Shown here: positions 23,245 to 36,330 of the stretch, in pieces
How the letters are laid out: each line of letters begins with the position of its first letter
How positions within the stretch are numbered: the first letter of the stretch is position 1
Source: Microplitis mediator
Lineage: Eukaryota; Arthropoda; Insecta; Hymenoptera; Braconidae
Direction: 5' to 3'
Length of the DNA: 64,000 nucleotides
Assembly (NCBI RefSeq): GCF_029852145.1
Contig: NC_079975.1
Location: forward strand, 24,805,364 to 24,869,363
Made by a program: the position numbers and the translations under genes
Notes under the pieces: generated by a model
The model's database searches: none
What the model was told of the DNA's origin: nothing
The model's input: only the letters and a program-made list of their open reading frames with translations

Positions 23245-23380
23245 TCAGAGCCACGCGAGTAACACAGCCCAGGTTGAAATACGACGCGCGAAGCCTGTCC
23301 ACCCCGACGACTTACGGCAAATCGGATCTCCTGGGTTCGGGTTAATCTCAATCACTGAGACAAGCGGAGCACCATTTACT
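23245..23380. other. GC-rich island, unidentified
   Basis: A 130 bp block much richer in G and C than its surroundings, open on both strands. The plus frame includes AQVEIRRAKPVHPDDLRQIG then SPGFGLISITETSGAPFT and a stop; the minus frame ends FARRISTWAVLLAWL. GGGTTCGGGTTAA hints at a tRNA-derived B box but deviates from consensus. Possibilities are a UTR exon, a conserved element or a SINE head. Confidence 0.3.
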
Positions 23381-25008
23381 TAATCCTTTGTGCTAACGAA
23401 CGTATAATTTATCAAAGTAATAAAAACGGTCAAATTTTATGTATTAAAATGATATTTTTAATTTTATTTAAATGGATTTTCTTTGCGCGAGAATATTTTG
23501 CATTATGAATTAAAAACAAATAATTTCTTGGTGCAAGAAGTCTTTTGTTATCAATTTACAATGAAAAAAATTTATTGGGGCAAGTAAACATTTTTTGCGC
23601 CAAGAAATCTTTTTCTTGTGTATTAATGTCAATTATTTTTTAAATTTCTAAAGTAGAATTAAATGTTAACTTCTTACATAATTTTCCAAAATCATGGTCC
23701 TTTTTTTTTTTTTATTTTTTCTTATCATTTGTAACTAAAAGAAATATCGCTTAAAAGTTTACCAGCCAAAAAAATCTGGTGGAAAGGAAAAACAACATCA
23801 AACTTAAAGTTCTACGCTAAGTTTTTTTTTGTGTGGTGCATTTTTAATAAAACGTGGGGTTTCTGTATAGTATGATTAGTTTATTTAATTAAATTTGAAA
23901 TTGCTTTGTATGATATTTTTAAGTACGTGAAAAAATTTTATGATCAATAGCTTCGTGACAATCGTAGATGGCCTGACAACAGAATTTATTAAACTATTGA
24001 AGAAAAAAAAATTCTGTTTATTAGTAATGCAAGAAAATTTATTTTTAAGTTTAGTGAATCGTTCTAAATAAGCTTTAAAAAAATTTATAGTATTGGAAGA
24101 TATATAGTCATCTCAAAATAATACGTTATATAACTAAAATTATTATTTTCCTTTTACATTAAATTTTAAATTCGTATGTTTTACACAACATTCTGCGAAA
24201 TTTTAAGTTCTGTCTAATAAAATATCACCCTCAACATCTCTATATTTTGTTCTGGAACCACTAGATTACTTTGTATGAGTTACGAATATAGGTCATTTTA
24301 GTTAGAAATCACTTAATGCTATTTCATTTTTTCTCGCAGTTATAATGAAAAAATAACACTCAGTATGAAACTCCATTCACTATCTGTCACAGTTATTATT
24401 ATTATTATTTTTCTTTTCGTGAAATTCAAGTCAATCCTATCTTTTAAATTTATCAGTAGACATTATACATTTTATCTAAGAAGAAATTTTTTTTTTCTGA
24501 CTAAATTATTCAGAATTATATTCTTAAAATTAAAGTAAAAGAAAACAATGCAGCTTACATGTTTTTACATATTTTTATAATTTTCTTAGTTTTCTTGTTT
24601 TACTTTTATATAAATATTATATATATGTATATTTATATGTAAGGTAAATACTATAAAGTTCTTGATAAAACATTCATTTCTTAACTGTTCAAACATTTCT
24701 ATTTATATAAGTACTTGGTTATATAGATAGAAGTCTTGCATTCGTTGAAAAAGTTCTCGATGGAGTATTCATCAATTTTAAAGCCAAAAGTGAACTTTAG
24801 GCGAAACGATCTTGTGGTTATCTTTAAATCGTTTACGATGCTGACCGTGCGCTTTATATCTATCGAAAATCACGCCTAAAACTCTTACATGAAAATATTC
24901 TCAACTTTCTTATTGCCCAGTTGGCATTCCACTTAAATTCCACAACTTATTAAAATGCTGAGTTGGCAAATATTACTACTTTACTCTAAAATACGTTTAT
25001 GTATATAT
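23381..25008. other. Gene-free stretch
   Basis: AT-rich with poly-T tracts; no clear element ends or coding frame. Confidence 0.5.
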
Positions 25009-25328
25009 AGGAGTCGGGGGACGAAGTAGGGCGGGCAAAACGAGGTCCCCTACAATATTATAAAAATTTGTTTTTTAATGCTTTTCAAACATTCTAAAAT
25101 CACTTTTGTCAATATAAGTGAACGTTAAGTTAAATTTCGTTATAATTATTCAAAAATCGAGTGTCTGTCTTAAAATATCAATGACTTATGTTTTATGATG
25201 AAAACTATTGAAATTTTTTTTTCTTCCTTTGAATCCAATAATTATGTGAAATGTTAGTTTTATAGATGTAAATTACTTACAAAAAAATTTAACTTGATCA
25301 AATTTATTTAATATCCAGCAATTTTTTT

Positions 25329-26071
<743 letters not shown>

Positions 26072-26193
26072 ATATTTTTTTCATATTTTTTACGGGTGCC
26101 CCGTATTGCCCTAAAACATGGTACCCATTTTGCAATAAAAAAACTTATTATTATCTCAAGTACCCCGTTTTGCCCCCCCCCCCCCTCAAAGCG

Positions 26194-28375
26194 TATTGCA
26201 AAATCTTTATGTTATAAATTACAAGTTTTCAAAAGTTTTTCTAATTTGATAATAATTCAATATAATTATCATGATTTTAATTTATAAAAATAACAAAATA
26301 ACATTTGAAATTTTCAGTGTTTAGAATTTTTTTTTTGTCCAAATGAATCAATTAATTTACGAGTAAGAACGATGACAATATAATTATAAAATTCAAAAAT
26401 ACGAAAAAGTTACTTTTTGAAACGAAATTGTTATCGAAGCTTATTTTTTTACAAGCAATTATTATTTCTTGCGATGAATTCAAGAATTTCCAACAATAGA
26501 AAGAAAATTTCTCTCCTAATATCTATATATTTTTCAATACTTTTTTTGCTTTTATGTATAGATACATACGGTCGAAAGCTTCATCTTTGCTCGTTACTAT
26601 TCTTTTTTTATTTTTCTTTATATAAGGGCTCATATAGCACTCCAAAAGCATCTCATACAAAGCCAAGGGCATATAAAACGCTTGAATAGAAAGGTCATTT
26701 ATTCGTACTCACATCCCAGAATACAAACAATAGCGTAACTCCTTTAGAAAAAAATTTATTATAATCCTTGTGATTTAAACTTAAAAATCTTTCATTTTTC
26801 ACTTTTTTGTTTTTAATTAATCCTCTAGCTATTTTTTTTTTTTTTTATTATCGACTATATGCTATGCTAAGAATTCTTTTATCGTAAAATGTACTTTTTT
26901 TTTAACGTCACACACTCGACAGTTGGCACTCGACTTACTTTATTGGAGAATTTTTAGACTTGTCTTCAGATTTACATTCACACTACAATAGTTTCTTCTT
27001 TTCATACGACTTTTCTCACAAACAACTAAGTATGAGTATAGAAGATCAAATGCTATTTGTAGATTCGAAGACAGTTTAAAAGTGTATTTGAGCTCACGAT
27101 ATTTTATTCGATTTCTGTAGATCATATTATACAATTTCTTTTTATTTTTGCGTCTCTATTTCTGCAAGTATATATAGTATTCAAGTATCTCGGTCGATTT
27201 GCTTCAATATCTTCTTCCATTTGAAGTTTAAAAAAAAATACTTTCATGTATGAAGAAAAATATTTTAGACTGTCTAACATTTTTCTTTTATTATACGGTG
27301 CTAAAAAAAAATTTTATTTATTTACTTTTTTTTCTCTGATAAATAATAGACTAGTTTTTTTTTTAAATATAGTAAATAAAGCTTTGAAGTAGTCGTTATA
27401 AGAAAAATAGTCATGGCGTGTATAGACACCATATTTATACGTATGAATGTTCTGGTGCTTCAACATTGAAGTGGGTGGAAAAAATTAATATCGACTCAAG
27501 ATAGTGATAAAGTTTTACATATTTTTAAATAATAAAATTCAAAAGCTGCCTAAATTTTTAAAATTCTCATGAATTTCCCTGTCGGAAAATTATTGTTGAA
27601 TTTGTAAAAAAATCTTCTATATCAGTTGAGCATTTGACTTTTAAAATTTTTGTTGACAACTTTTTGAACAAACAAAAGATAACAGGAGAAATAAAATTTT
27701 CACATGGTAACGAGGCACTTCGAATGGAAAATTTTAACAATAACAGTATAAATAAGAATTTCAGAATTTTACTAAAAGTTAAGTCTAAAGTAGATCATAA
27801 ACTGGCAAACTTATTGCTGGGACTAATATTTAATAAAATTATTATTTTAAAACTGTAGCTCTTACAGTATTTTGTCAAATGTTTCCTGTTTTCAATTCCA
27901 AGCGCCGCATTACTACTGTCTAACCTCGTTGTAAGACTAAATCAGAATGGTAGAGGAATACATTTTTAGAACTCCCCCCCCCCCCCTATGCTTGACATCA
28001 TTTTGCGCCCGAACTTCACTATAAGACCATCGATGATTTGTTTTTACATTTTGATTTCTTATTTTTAATTGAATATTTTTTTTAAATATCCCGCCTTTTT
28101 GTCTTAGATGTCGCTCTTTTTTTCAAACCTATACTATTACGTTAGTGCTGCTGCCAGTAGTTAATGGATAGAAAAAATGAAAAAAATAAAAACAACAGTA
28201 AGAATATAAATGGCAGATAAATTTTTCGTGAATAATCCGTTTTACGTTTTCCATTGATTGCAATTGAACTGAAAGGATTTAGACAGTGATTTTCATAAGG
28301 GTTTTTGTGATAAAAAATACAAAGATAATAAATAAAAAGTTAGGCCGATTAATTGTGTCTATCGATGTACCTGAA
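26194..28375. other. Gene-free stretch upstream of the receptor exon
   Basis: AT-rich with frames of 64-90 codons that show only low-complexity F/L/K/N-rich translation. A C run at about 27967-27980 precedes TATGCTTGACATCATTTTGC. Confidence 0.5.
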
Positions 28376-28540
28376 GTTCAGAACGTTTTTCACGCAACGA
28401 AAATGAAAATAATTCATGAAATTTGTATCTAAAAGCGAATTTAGGGGTAGTTGGGGGTGGCCTGTCATTTTCGGATGACGTTCTAAACATTTCCGAAATC
28501 TAGGTCCATTAGATTTTTTACTTTTCATTTTCAGGTACAT
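28376..28540. mobile_element. TGTACCTGAA-ended MITE, copy 1
   Basis: TGTACCTGAAGTTCAGAACG starts the element and AAAATGAAAATAATTCATG follows. The right end TTTTCAGGTACA mirrors the outermost bases but lacks the next 20 bp seen in copy 2. Confidence 0.6.
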
Positions 28541-28781
28541 GTCTATCGAGAGTTATCGTGTTTACGAAGTTTTACACGTAACAATTAACAGCACTGGTTT
28601 TTTCAGTTGAAGTAGTTTATTTTAAACTACTAAAATAGCGAATTGACTTATATCAATATTAGGTTCAAACTGTTCCTTTATAAATTCTTTATATGTTAGT
28701 ATACAATTTGACTCATATTGGTGTAACGAAAAGAGTGTAGAAACATTTTTGTGTGAATAAAATAGCTGGAAAAAAACCGTT

Positions 28782-28824
28782 CATAAAGCACCCCTAGCGC
28801 TTCGCGCTTGAGGTGTGCAATAAG
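28782..28824. repeat. Short palindromic repeat, copy 2
   Basis: ATAAAGCACCCCTAGCGCTT then CGCGCTTGAGGTGTGCAATA, the inverse of the copies at 13402 and 51978. Confidence 0.6.
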
Positions 28825-28910
28825 GCGATTGGTGGGGAAAGCGCTTCGGACAGTTTCTAACTAATCGAGGCTAAAAATCTCATAAAGAAGTTGGGCTGTA
28901 TATAAAACTA

Positions 28911-29127
28911 TGTACCTGAAGGTCGGGACGTTTTTCGCGTAACGAAAATGAAAAAAATTTATGTAATTTGACTGCTTAAAGGTGACTTGAGGGATAATAG
29001 GAAATTTTCGGCTGACATACTCGTACCTATGCGAAACTTTTTGGAAATCTAGATCCAGTAGATATTCTACTTTTCATTTCGTTTTTTTATTTTCGTTCCG
29101 TAAAAAACGTTCCGATCTTCAAGTACA
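28911..29127. mobile_element. TGTACCTGAA-ended MITE, copy 2
   Basis: TGTACCTGAAGGTCGGGACG is mirrored by CGTTCCGATCTTCAAGTACA (29108-29127). It is about 370 bp from copy 1 in the same orientation. Confidence 0.65.
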
Positions 29128-30588
29128 CTTAAAACTGTAATATGTCTTGTTTTCTATTTTATGTGTAGGATGAAAATCAAGAAAATTTTTAAAACGCATC
29201 GTTGAAATTCGTTATTAATTTTAAAACGATTCGTTTTTCTGATCGAGTATATTTTTTGCGGAAACCCGTTTTCAGTTGATGGCATTTTTTTTTTTTTTTT
29301 TGTGAACATATGTGAGAATCAAATGCAATACATGAATCTTTCCACCGTAAATATAGACATATTACCCGCGTGTGCGAGAATTCAGCAAGTAGGGTACCTT
29401 GAAAAATTTGAATAATTGGATTTATTTCGTTAGCATTTTTTCACGGTGTGTATAGATATCAAGGATGAAATCTTATAAACTTTGAACCTCTATCTAAATT
29501 GGCTTTCGAGAAAATATAAAAGCTTAAAGAAAAAATAATTTACAGATTTACAATTTCGAATAGAAATCTTGATTTCGGTTTCGTGTACATCAAATAGTTT
29601 TTAGATAATGCGGTTTGAAGAAATACATTTTTTTTAGGATTCAAAATTAAATTTAGGAAGATATACATAAAAAAATCAGTAACGCAAAAATCGTCAGATT
29701 AGGAGGCTTTTTGTCAGAATATTGATCATCTCTAAAATAACCAATTTTTTTTTCTTCTTCTTGATCAATAGTTTTGCATTAAGATTTATTTATACAATTA
29801 TTAAATGCTTCCAATAAATTGTATATTTTTACGGCTTCTCCATTTTGTTCGACCTCCCCTACTGTACAATTTATACCCCCGAAATATAGAATCCATCTCT
29901 ATGAAATATAACATTGATTAGGAATAAATTTTTTTATTTTCCGAGATTATGAGTAGGACCGCATTGAAACAGTTAGATAATTACTATAAGAGATAATTTT
30001 TTCGTTAATCATGAAGGTTTTTGACTTTTCTTTCAAAAAAGTAATAAAGAATTTTGAAAGTTTTAGAACTATAAAAATAGTTAAGTGTTTTTTTTTTTCT
30101 GAGTCGTTCTTTTTTAGAACGAATGTAAATGCATAGACAGAATACAATGAAATTTTTATCTCAAAACATGAATTGTGGAAAGACGTGCGAGAATTTTGAA
30201 ATTTTTCGAATTTTCGATATTTTTAAGCAATCTTTGGAAATTCATGCTTTAAGGTAAATTTTCAGGACATTATTTGTTTTACAGAGGAATTAAGACACCC
30301 TGTATGCAATGAAATTTGCCGTAGGAAGAAGGTGAATTTGAAAAAAGAACAATTTTTTATGCTTCTAAAATTTTCAAAACTCTCGAGCGACCTCTTGAAC
30401 TTACGCATTTGAACCGAAAATTGATAATTTTTTTTTTACCATACGCTTATATTTCATGAGTGAAAGTGTAGAAAAAAAAACAAAATTAAATCACCTCAAA
30501 GTTATATACATACAATTAATATAAATTTTCTACGCATACTCATTTTTGATACTTCCCAAAGAAAAGTAATAAATTTTTTCTTCAACAG

Positions 30589-30661
30589 AGACGATTTATC
30601 GGTGGTGCGTTTAAACAGGAATATCGAGGCGTCAGCATCGTGGGGGTAAACCGGGTCCATA
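30589..30661 (+). other. nAChRalpha4: 5' UTR part of the receptor exon, behind a splice acceptor
   Basis: A pyrimidine-rich tract ending TTCTTCAACAG (30578-30588) precedes a GC-richer 73 bp leader before the ATG at 30662. This implies at least one non-coding exon upstream. No in-frame upstream ATG competes in the leader. Confidence 0.65.
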
Positions 30662-30865
30662 ATGCCCCCTATAATCGGGGAAACTCTTCGTGTCTGGTTA
30701 CTGTCCGCGTTGGTGGTACATGGCGCGGTTGCCGGTAATCCCGACGCAAAACGTCTTTATGACGACCTTCTATCTAATTACAACAAATTGGTACGTCCTG
30801 TGGTTAACACTTCGGATGTCCTTCGCGTGTGCATCAAGCTGAAACTCTCGCAACTCATCGATGTG
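30662..30865 (+). CDS. nAChRalpha4: Nicotinic acetylcholine receptor alpha subunit, first coding exon (partial gene)
   Basis: Encodes the start of a pentameric acetylcholine-gated cation channel subunit at neuronal synapses. The 68 codons give a hydrophobic signal peptide (LRVWLLSALVVHGAVAG, about residues 9-25) and then mature NPDAKRLYDDLLSNYNKLVR, the N-terminal helix and first strand found in insect alpha subunits. The exon stops in phase 0 after KLKLSQLIDV at a GTAAGT donor (30866), the conserved intron position before the exon encoding NLKNQIMTTN. KLKLSQLIDV fits alpha4 (or alpha3) better than alpha1 (GLRLSQLIDV) or alpha2. The Cys-loop, membrane segments and remaining exons are absent up to 64000, so the first coding intron would exceed 33 kb. 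Family assignment is firm; the subunit number is less sure. Confidence 0.93.
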
Positions 30866-31049
30866 GTAAGTCGATAATTCATTTTACTACGCACGATATT
30901 TTTACCACAGAAAAACTAGTGTAAATTTGAATTTTATAATAGATAATTTATATGAAATTTTAAAGTCATTGTGTCACTAAATTTATCTTTCCGTTACTGG
31001 AGAAAATAATTAAGTATATTGATAAAGTTTTAATTTCCTTGCAATCACT

Positions 31050-32582
31050 TTAAGGATGTTCATCCATGAGACTCGATAGTAGATAAAAATTTTTATTTTT
31101 TAGTTTTGATAAGTTCAAGTCTATACTAATTTTTCCTAAAAATTTGGAAGCTCGTTGTGGATCATTTTGAAAAGTTATTAACGATTGAAAATTAAATTTT
31201 TAACATACAGTCTTATGGCAGATCAGATTTTTTTTTTGTTTTAAATTTTAAACTTATATTATTTAAGTAGATACCATAATAAATATTGTTTTAAAATATT
31301 CTTTGAAATATATAGCTTAGAGATTTGTTATAAAAAGTTAGTGTTATCGAATGTTTTAATTAATTATTAATTTTTTAAACTGAGATACTGAAAATAATTT
31401 AGGTGAACTTTCCACCATATTGAGAACTGGCAACAGCGCACTGCACCGAAAGCTACACATACACATATACACTCATTAAAAGTGTCAAAATATTACATAG
31501 GTTATAATCAGAGCTGTAAGAAACAAGTATACAATCTCCAAAAAATTATTTTAATAACGTTGAATGAAATATATAGTCAGCTTCGATAGTTCCGTTACTG
31601 AAAAGTTGATAATGAGTTAATTCATAATCCAAAAGAGTTCTTTAATTTGTCAACAAAATGACATTACTTAGACTCTACAGGGTATATGTGTGTTTGCCAG
31701 CTGAGAGAAGTGTTGTTGCCAAATTTATTTAGCTGTTAAAATTGAGTCAAATCAGTCATCAATTTAAATTTACTGATATCTGCAAATAAATACTTGAAAA
31801 ATATTTTATATACATTAATACAATTGATAAATCATTGTAATATTTTTAATATATATTGACAATTTTTTCAAGTGCTACATTAATTTCATAAAAATTTAGT
31901 ACTCATGTTATTTCATATAAGAAACTCCTAATACTACTAATTAAAGAGTATAGGTTGTTAAATAAATACACTTTACATTTAGTTATGTTTACGTATATTG
32001 TTACAGCATAAAGCTTGACAGATGGATTCACGAACTCCTCTCTCTTACGTGACAAAAGTTAAAGTGTTATACAAAAATTATAAGTGATAACTTGCCCTTA
32101 ACGGATGTGTGGGAGGGATAGAAATTTAGCTAATTGGTCGTAATTAAAATGGTAGGGTTTAAGCACCACCTTTTTGAGGACTAAGAGTGAGGGCAGGTTA
32201 CTCGAGAAATTTGTCTAAAACTAAATTTACAAAAATATGAGAAAATATATAAGTACACTACAAGGACACTAAAATTGAATTTCTAACTAGTCATAAATCT
32301 AAGGATTAACAAACCCTTCAGGCAACTCACATCTGTTTGTTGTAAAATTAGAGATTAAAATTTCACTCGAACTTATTTTTATGCGTTTATGACTACTATG
32401 TTAAACCAAAAAACAGATGTAATTTATGACACCAAAAAAAACTTAGCTCTCGAGAAACTAAAGATTTTAACTGAATATTATTTTCCAGGTATTTTCGATT
32501 TCTTGATAATTGAAATAAACACTACATATTTAAAGAATTGAACAACTCATTTGACTCTAGCGTAGCGAATGAACGTCCTTAA
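31050..32582. mobile_element. Possible 1.5 kb TTAA-flanked element in receptor intron 1
   Basis: TTAAGGATGTTCATCC at 31050 and, inverted, GAATGAACGTCCTTAA at 32567-32582. Only the outer 15 bp or so are clearly inverted. The interior shows no transposase frame. Confidence 0.45.
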
Positions 32583-32673
32583 GTATCGAAATTTCGTTGA
32601 ATATGAAGTTAACATGCTATGGAGACAAAAATGGATTAATTAAGAATTAAAAACATACTTTATATTATTATAT

Positions 32674-33108
32674 GAGAAAAGGGGGCAAAGTAGGTCCATT
32701 AAAATTTTCAAAAAATAATAAGCGTATCGAAATTTCTTATATAATGAGGGCCAAAATAGAGCGCCAAAACTGTTCATTAAATATAATTTATTAAGATAGT
32801 TAAAGATAATAAAATTACGTTTTAAAGTTATATCGCAGCGGATTATTTCAATGACTTTTATCTTATTAAAATACAATTGTTTTATAGTTATTTGCAAATA
32901 TCACACGTGTAAAGAATAAAAAATATCAAATCCGAATTTTTTGGAGGGCCCACTTTGCCCCTAATTTTCGATTTTTCAATTTTAATGGACGTAGCACAAT
33001 GAAGTGAAAATAAGTATCAAGGGTCTAAAAAGAAGTAAACGCGTAAAAAAAATTAATGATATTATAATCATTTTCCTTAAGGGGCCTACTTTGCCCCCCT
33101 CTCCCCTA
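32674..33108 (+). mobile_element. GGGG-ended MITE family, copy A
   Basis: Starts near GAGAAAAGGGGGCAAAGTAG and ends GGGGCCTACTTTGCCCCCCT then CTCCCCTA. It aligns along its length with 35066-36077 and with the inverse of 37587-38038. It is uninterrupted at the site where copy B is split. Confidence 0.8.
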
Positions 33109-33479
33109 ATAAATTCTTTAAATAATAAAAATAAAAAGGAATAATCCAAATAGAAACATAAAACTTAAACTATATGGCTTTTATCATAAAATTATTTTTA
33201 TTACTCTGAGCTATCTCTTAAATATCCGGTCGTATTTTTGGAAAAATATTTAAAATGTTCATAGCACAATAGAACTACGCTCTAATGATTCTCAACCGAA
33301 AATAAAAAAATTCCTTTAAAGCTAAGCATACTTTGTAGTTGATGGCTGGGGATTTTCCATCGAAGCGATTACACTCCAGTGCACTGAGTAATTTAATGTT
33401 GACGATGGACTACTCTTGGTTATAAAATAGAAAAAAAATTTCGGTTGGTCGGTTTTACGAGAAAGTCTCTCGAGTTATC

Positions 33480-33960
33480 GTGTCTAGCGGACAGGCAATG
33501 GTTGTGAAGTGTACAGTAGCATTTCTCTTACTCTGGCAATTGCACCGTGCACCGCAGCGACGCGTGAAGGGTGTGTCGAGCACGGTGGTTAAAATTGGTG
33601 GGGGTGATGTCGCTGGTGGTGAGGTAGGCTAGGTGAGTAAGTGGGTGGGTGGGTGGGCTGGTGGGTGTCAGGCTTGAGCTTGGAGAGATGGTACTAGTAG
33701 TGTTGGTGTACCACTGACTCTCATTCTCTTTTCTCGCTTACTCTAATCCACGCACACTCTAGTTTTACATTTTTTTTTTCTCACTTACTCACTCACTCGT
33801 GTCTTTTTTACTTTACCTTTGCGATGGTATAGTACTTGACTAGCTGACGAGAGAACGAGTTGTAGTAATAATGCCGGAATTTTACCAGACGACCTCAGAG
33901 GCAAGTCGTGGCCCTCAAAATTTAAGCCGAAACGTACGGGTCAGTTACTCTACTATGTGT
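33480..33960. promoter_or_regulatory. GC-richer island in receptor intron 1 with G-tract cluster
   Basis: Contrasts with AT-rich flanks. It contains five GGG tracts within 23 bases (33643-33665), a GTGAG-rich run, and a small frame beginning MPEFYQTTSEASRGPQNLSR at 33871 that stops at 33987. It could be an enhancer or alternative promoter; there is no direct evidence of function. Confidence 0.3.
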
Positions 33961-34061
33961 TGTAGTAAGCTGTGTTTTAATTTTTAAAATTGTAGGCACC
34001 ATCATCACTATAATATCTATACAGTAAATGTGAAAATTTTTATTTTAACTTGAAATTGGTA

Positions 34062-34063
<2 letters not shown>

Positions 34064-34095
<32 letters not shown>
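34064..34095 (+). repeat. Homopolymer of 32 A
   Basis: An uninterrupted A run. It could be a retroposed poly-A tail, but no recognisable body lies before it. Confidence 0.85.
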
Positions 34096-34100
<5 letters not shown>

Positions 34101-34794
34101 AAAAGTTTTTTCAATAGAACTTTATTAATAATTAAAGTTTTTATAATTTTAATGAAAGGATATCTAGTAAAAGTTTTGAAAAAAGTTTAGTTCCATTTAT
34201 AAAGAAAAATCATTTTAATTAATTAAACTTATTTTACATATTTTTAATTGTCGTACACATAGATAGATTGTTATAAATAAAGTTTTTATTTAAAACTACG
34301 TAATTTAACAACTGCGAGGATTTAATTACAGTTTATAATTTGTCGCATGTTTATCCTGAGCATACAGATTCACTAAAATAATTATATAAAGTGTAAAGCC
34401 AAATAATTGATGAAATCATGAAATTAAAATTTGTATTTCGCTGGTTATATACCAATGCTGCCCTGATTACATATCCGCATGAACTGAGAGAGCTACTCAA
34501 CTCGGGAACCTATCAGAGATAATAACCAAGTATTTGGTTTAACTATGATAGGATCGCGATTTCGAGAGTTTTAATTAACTCTCTATTTTTTTGTTTTTAA
34601 ACTTTATTAAAAAATTTATCATTGATTTTTATTAATTAATTCCAACTAAGTGAAAAGTTTTATGTTCAATTCATAAAAAATAATTAGTAGAGCTATGTGG
34701 GGCAAGTGGGGCATACTATTTTTTAATATATATTTAAATATTTTATTTATTCACGTTAATCTGTGATTTACATATTTCAATTTGCATGTAACTG

Positions 34795-34880
34795 AGAGAA
34801 GAAAATCGGAAAACCGCCCGACCCTGCGGGCCAGCCCTAAAACTTCCCGCTATTTTCGAGCTCTTGAGTGTATTCAAGTA
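34795..34880 (-). repeat. Fragment of the AACTTCCCGCT family (right end)
   Basis: CGACCCTGCGGGCCAGCCCT then AAAACTTCCCGCTATTTTCG: the inverted right end of the repeats at 25.3 and 58.4 kb. Confidence 0.6.
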
Positions 34881-35065
34881 ATAAATTATAGCAAAAAGTA
34901 CCGAAGTAAATCGATGTTTTTTTATTCCATATTAGCAATATTTTTGGAAATAATAAACCGATTTTGACGTTCAATAGAGCATTTGGGCATTTCTTTTACC
35001 TTTGATATGAAAAAAATTTTTTTTGAAAATTTGACTATTATTATGAGTTATTCGGAAAAAAGATG

Positions 35066-36077
35066 TAGGGGAGGAGGGGACAAAGCAGGCCCCTTAAAAT
35101 TTTCTATACGCCAATAAATTCAGACGAATAATAAGCTTATCGAAATTTCTTATATAATGAGGGTTAAAATAGACAACCAAAACTGTTCATTAAATATAAT
35201 TTATTAAGAACGTTAAAGATAATAAAATTACGTTTTAAAGTTATATCGCAGCAGACTATTAAAATGACTTTTATATTATTAAAATACAATGGTTCTATAG
35301 TAGGGTGGGTTGAAAAAAAACTTTTTTTTTGTTTTTCTTAGCATGGGGGTAGAATTTGTACCTTATAAAAAAAAAAAATTTTTTACTGAACATTTTGAGG
35401 TGGCCCAATCGTTTTTAAAATAAATAATTGATCAAACGGGGTAGTCCCAACGAAAAAAATTACATGGTGTTCTAGAATATGTAGGGTGTCCCCTTGAAAG
35501 CTAATTGAAAGTCAGGAGTTGAAAAAATTTTTTTCCTATTATTTTTGTAATTTAAGTAAAAAAATCAAAAATGAAAAGCATTTTCTTTTGAATCAAAATG
35601 AAAGTGAAAGAAAAAAAATCACATTCGACAATTATTAGATGTTTTCTACGATTTTGGACAAAAAAAAATTTTTTTCGTTGGAACTACCCCGTTTAATAAA
35701 TTACTTATTCAAAAAAAGAGTGGGCCACCTCAAAATGTTGAGTAAAAAAATTTTTTTTTTCTTGAAAAAAATTTTTTTTTTATAAGGTACAAATTCTACC
35801 CCCACGCCAAGAAAAACAAAAAAATAGTTTTTTTTCAACCCAACCCTATTCTATAGTCATTTGCAAATATCACACGTGTAAAGAATAAAAAATATCAAAT
35901 CCGACATTTTTCGGAGGGCCCAATTTGCTCCTAATTTTCGATTTTTCAATTTTAATGGACGCAGCATAATGATGTGAAAATAAGTATCAAGGGTCTAAAA
36001 GGAATTAAACGCGTAAAAAAAATTAATGATGTTAGAATCATTTTCCTTGAGGGGCCTTCTTTGCCCCCTCCCCCTCT
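35066..36077 (+). mobile_element. GGGG-ended MITE family, copy B, split by a hAT-like element
   Basis: Left half 35066-35300 and right half 35849-36077 join to match copy A without loss. The ends TAGGGGAGGAGGGGACAAAG and CTTTGCCCCCTCCCCCTC are inverted. Confidence 0.8.
35301..35848. mobile_element. 548 bp hAT-like MITE with 8 bp target duplication
   Basis: Ends TAGGGTGGGTTGAAAAAAAA and TTTTTTTTCAACCCAACCCTA are inverted. TTCTATAG flanks it on both sides (35293-35300, 35849-35856), while sister copies A and C have this site once. TAGGG ends and an 8 bp duplication are hAT features. Arms of about 100 bp carry AAATTCTACCCCC and CCTCAAAATG; no transposase. Confidence 0.85.
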
Positions 36078-36079
36078 TA

Positions 36080-36330
36080 AGTCAATTTTGAGTTGATCTT
36101 GACTTTTTCGTCTTAAAATTTAAGTCGAATAAGTCTAAACCAAGTCAATTTCGACTTTTTCGTCTTAAATTGTGACTTAGTAAGCCAGTTAAGTCTAAAC
36201 CAAGGCGAAAATGTATTTCATACCTCCGTATAAAAAAGTTGAGTTTGTCTTGTAAAAAACGGCTCCTAATTTCGACTTGGTAAATCAAGTCTGAATCAAG
36301 TTTTATTTTTGACCCGGGTTAAGTCATTCA
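36080..36330. repeat. Array of AAGTC / GACTT words
   Basis: Repeated and inverted AAGTCGAATAAGTCTAAACC and TTTCGACTTTTTCGTCTTAA words begin directly after copy B and end near GACCCGGGTTAAGTC. It is similar in style to the other word-array foldbacks. Confidence 0.5.

Noticed and set aside
23318..23346. tRNA-like B box (GGGTTCGGGTTAA)
   Set aside because: It differs from the consensus at key positions, no A box lies at a suitable distance upstream, and no cloverleaf stems could be formed.
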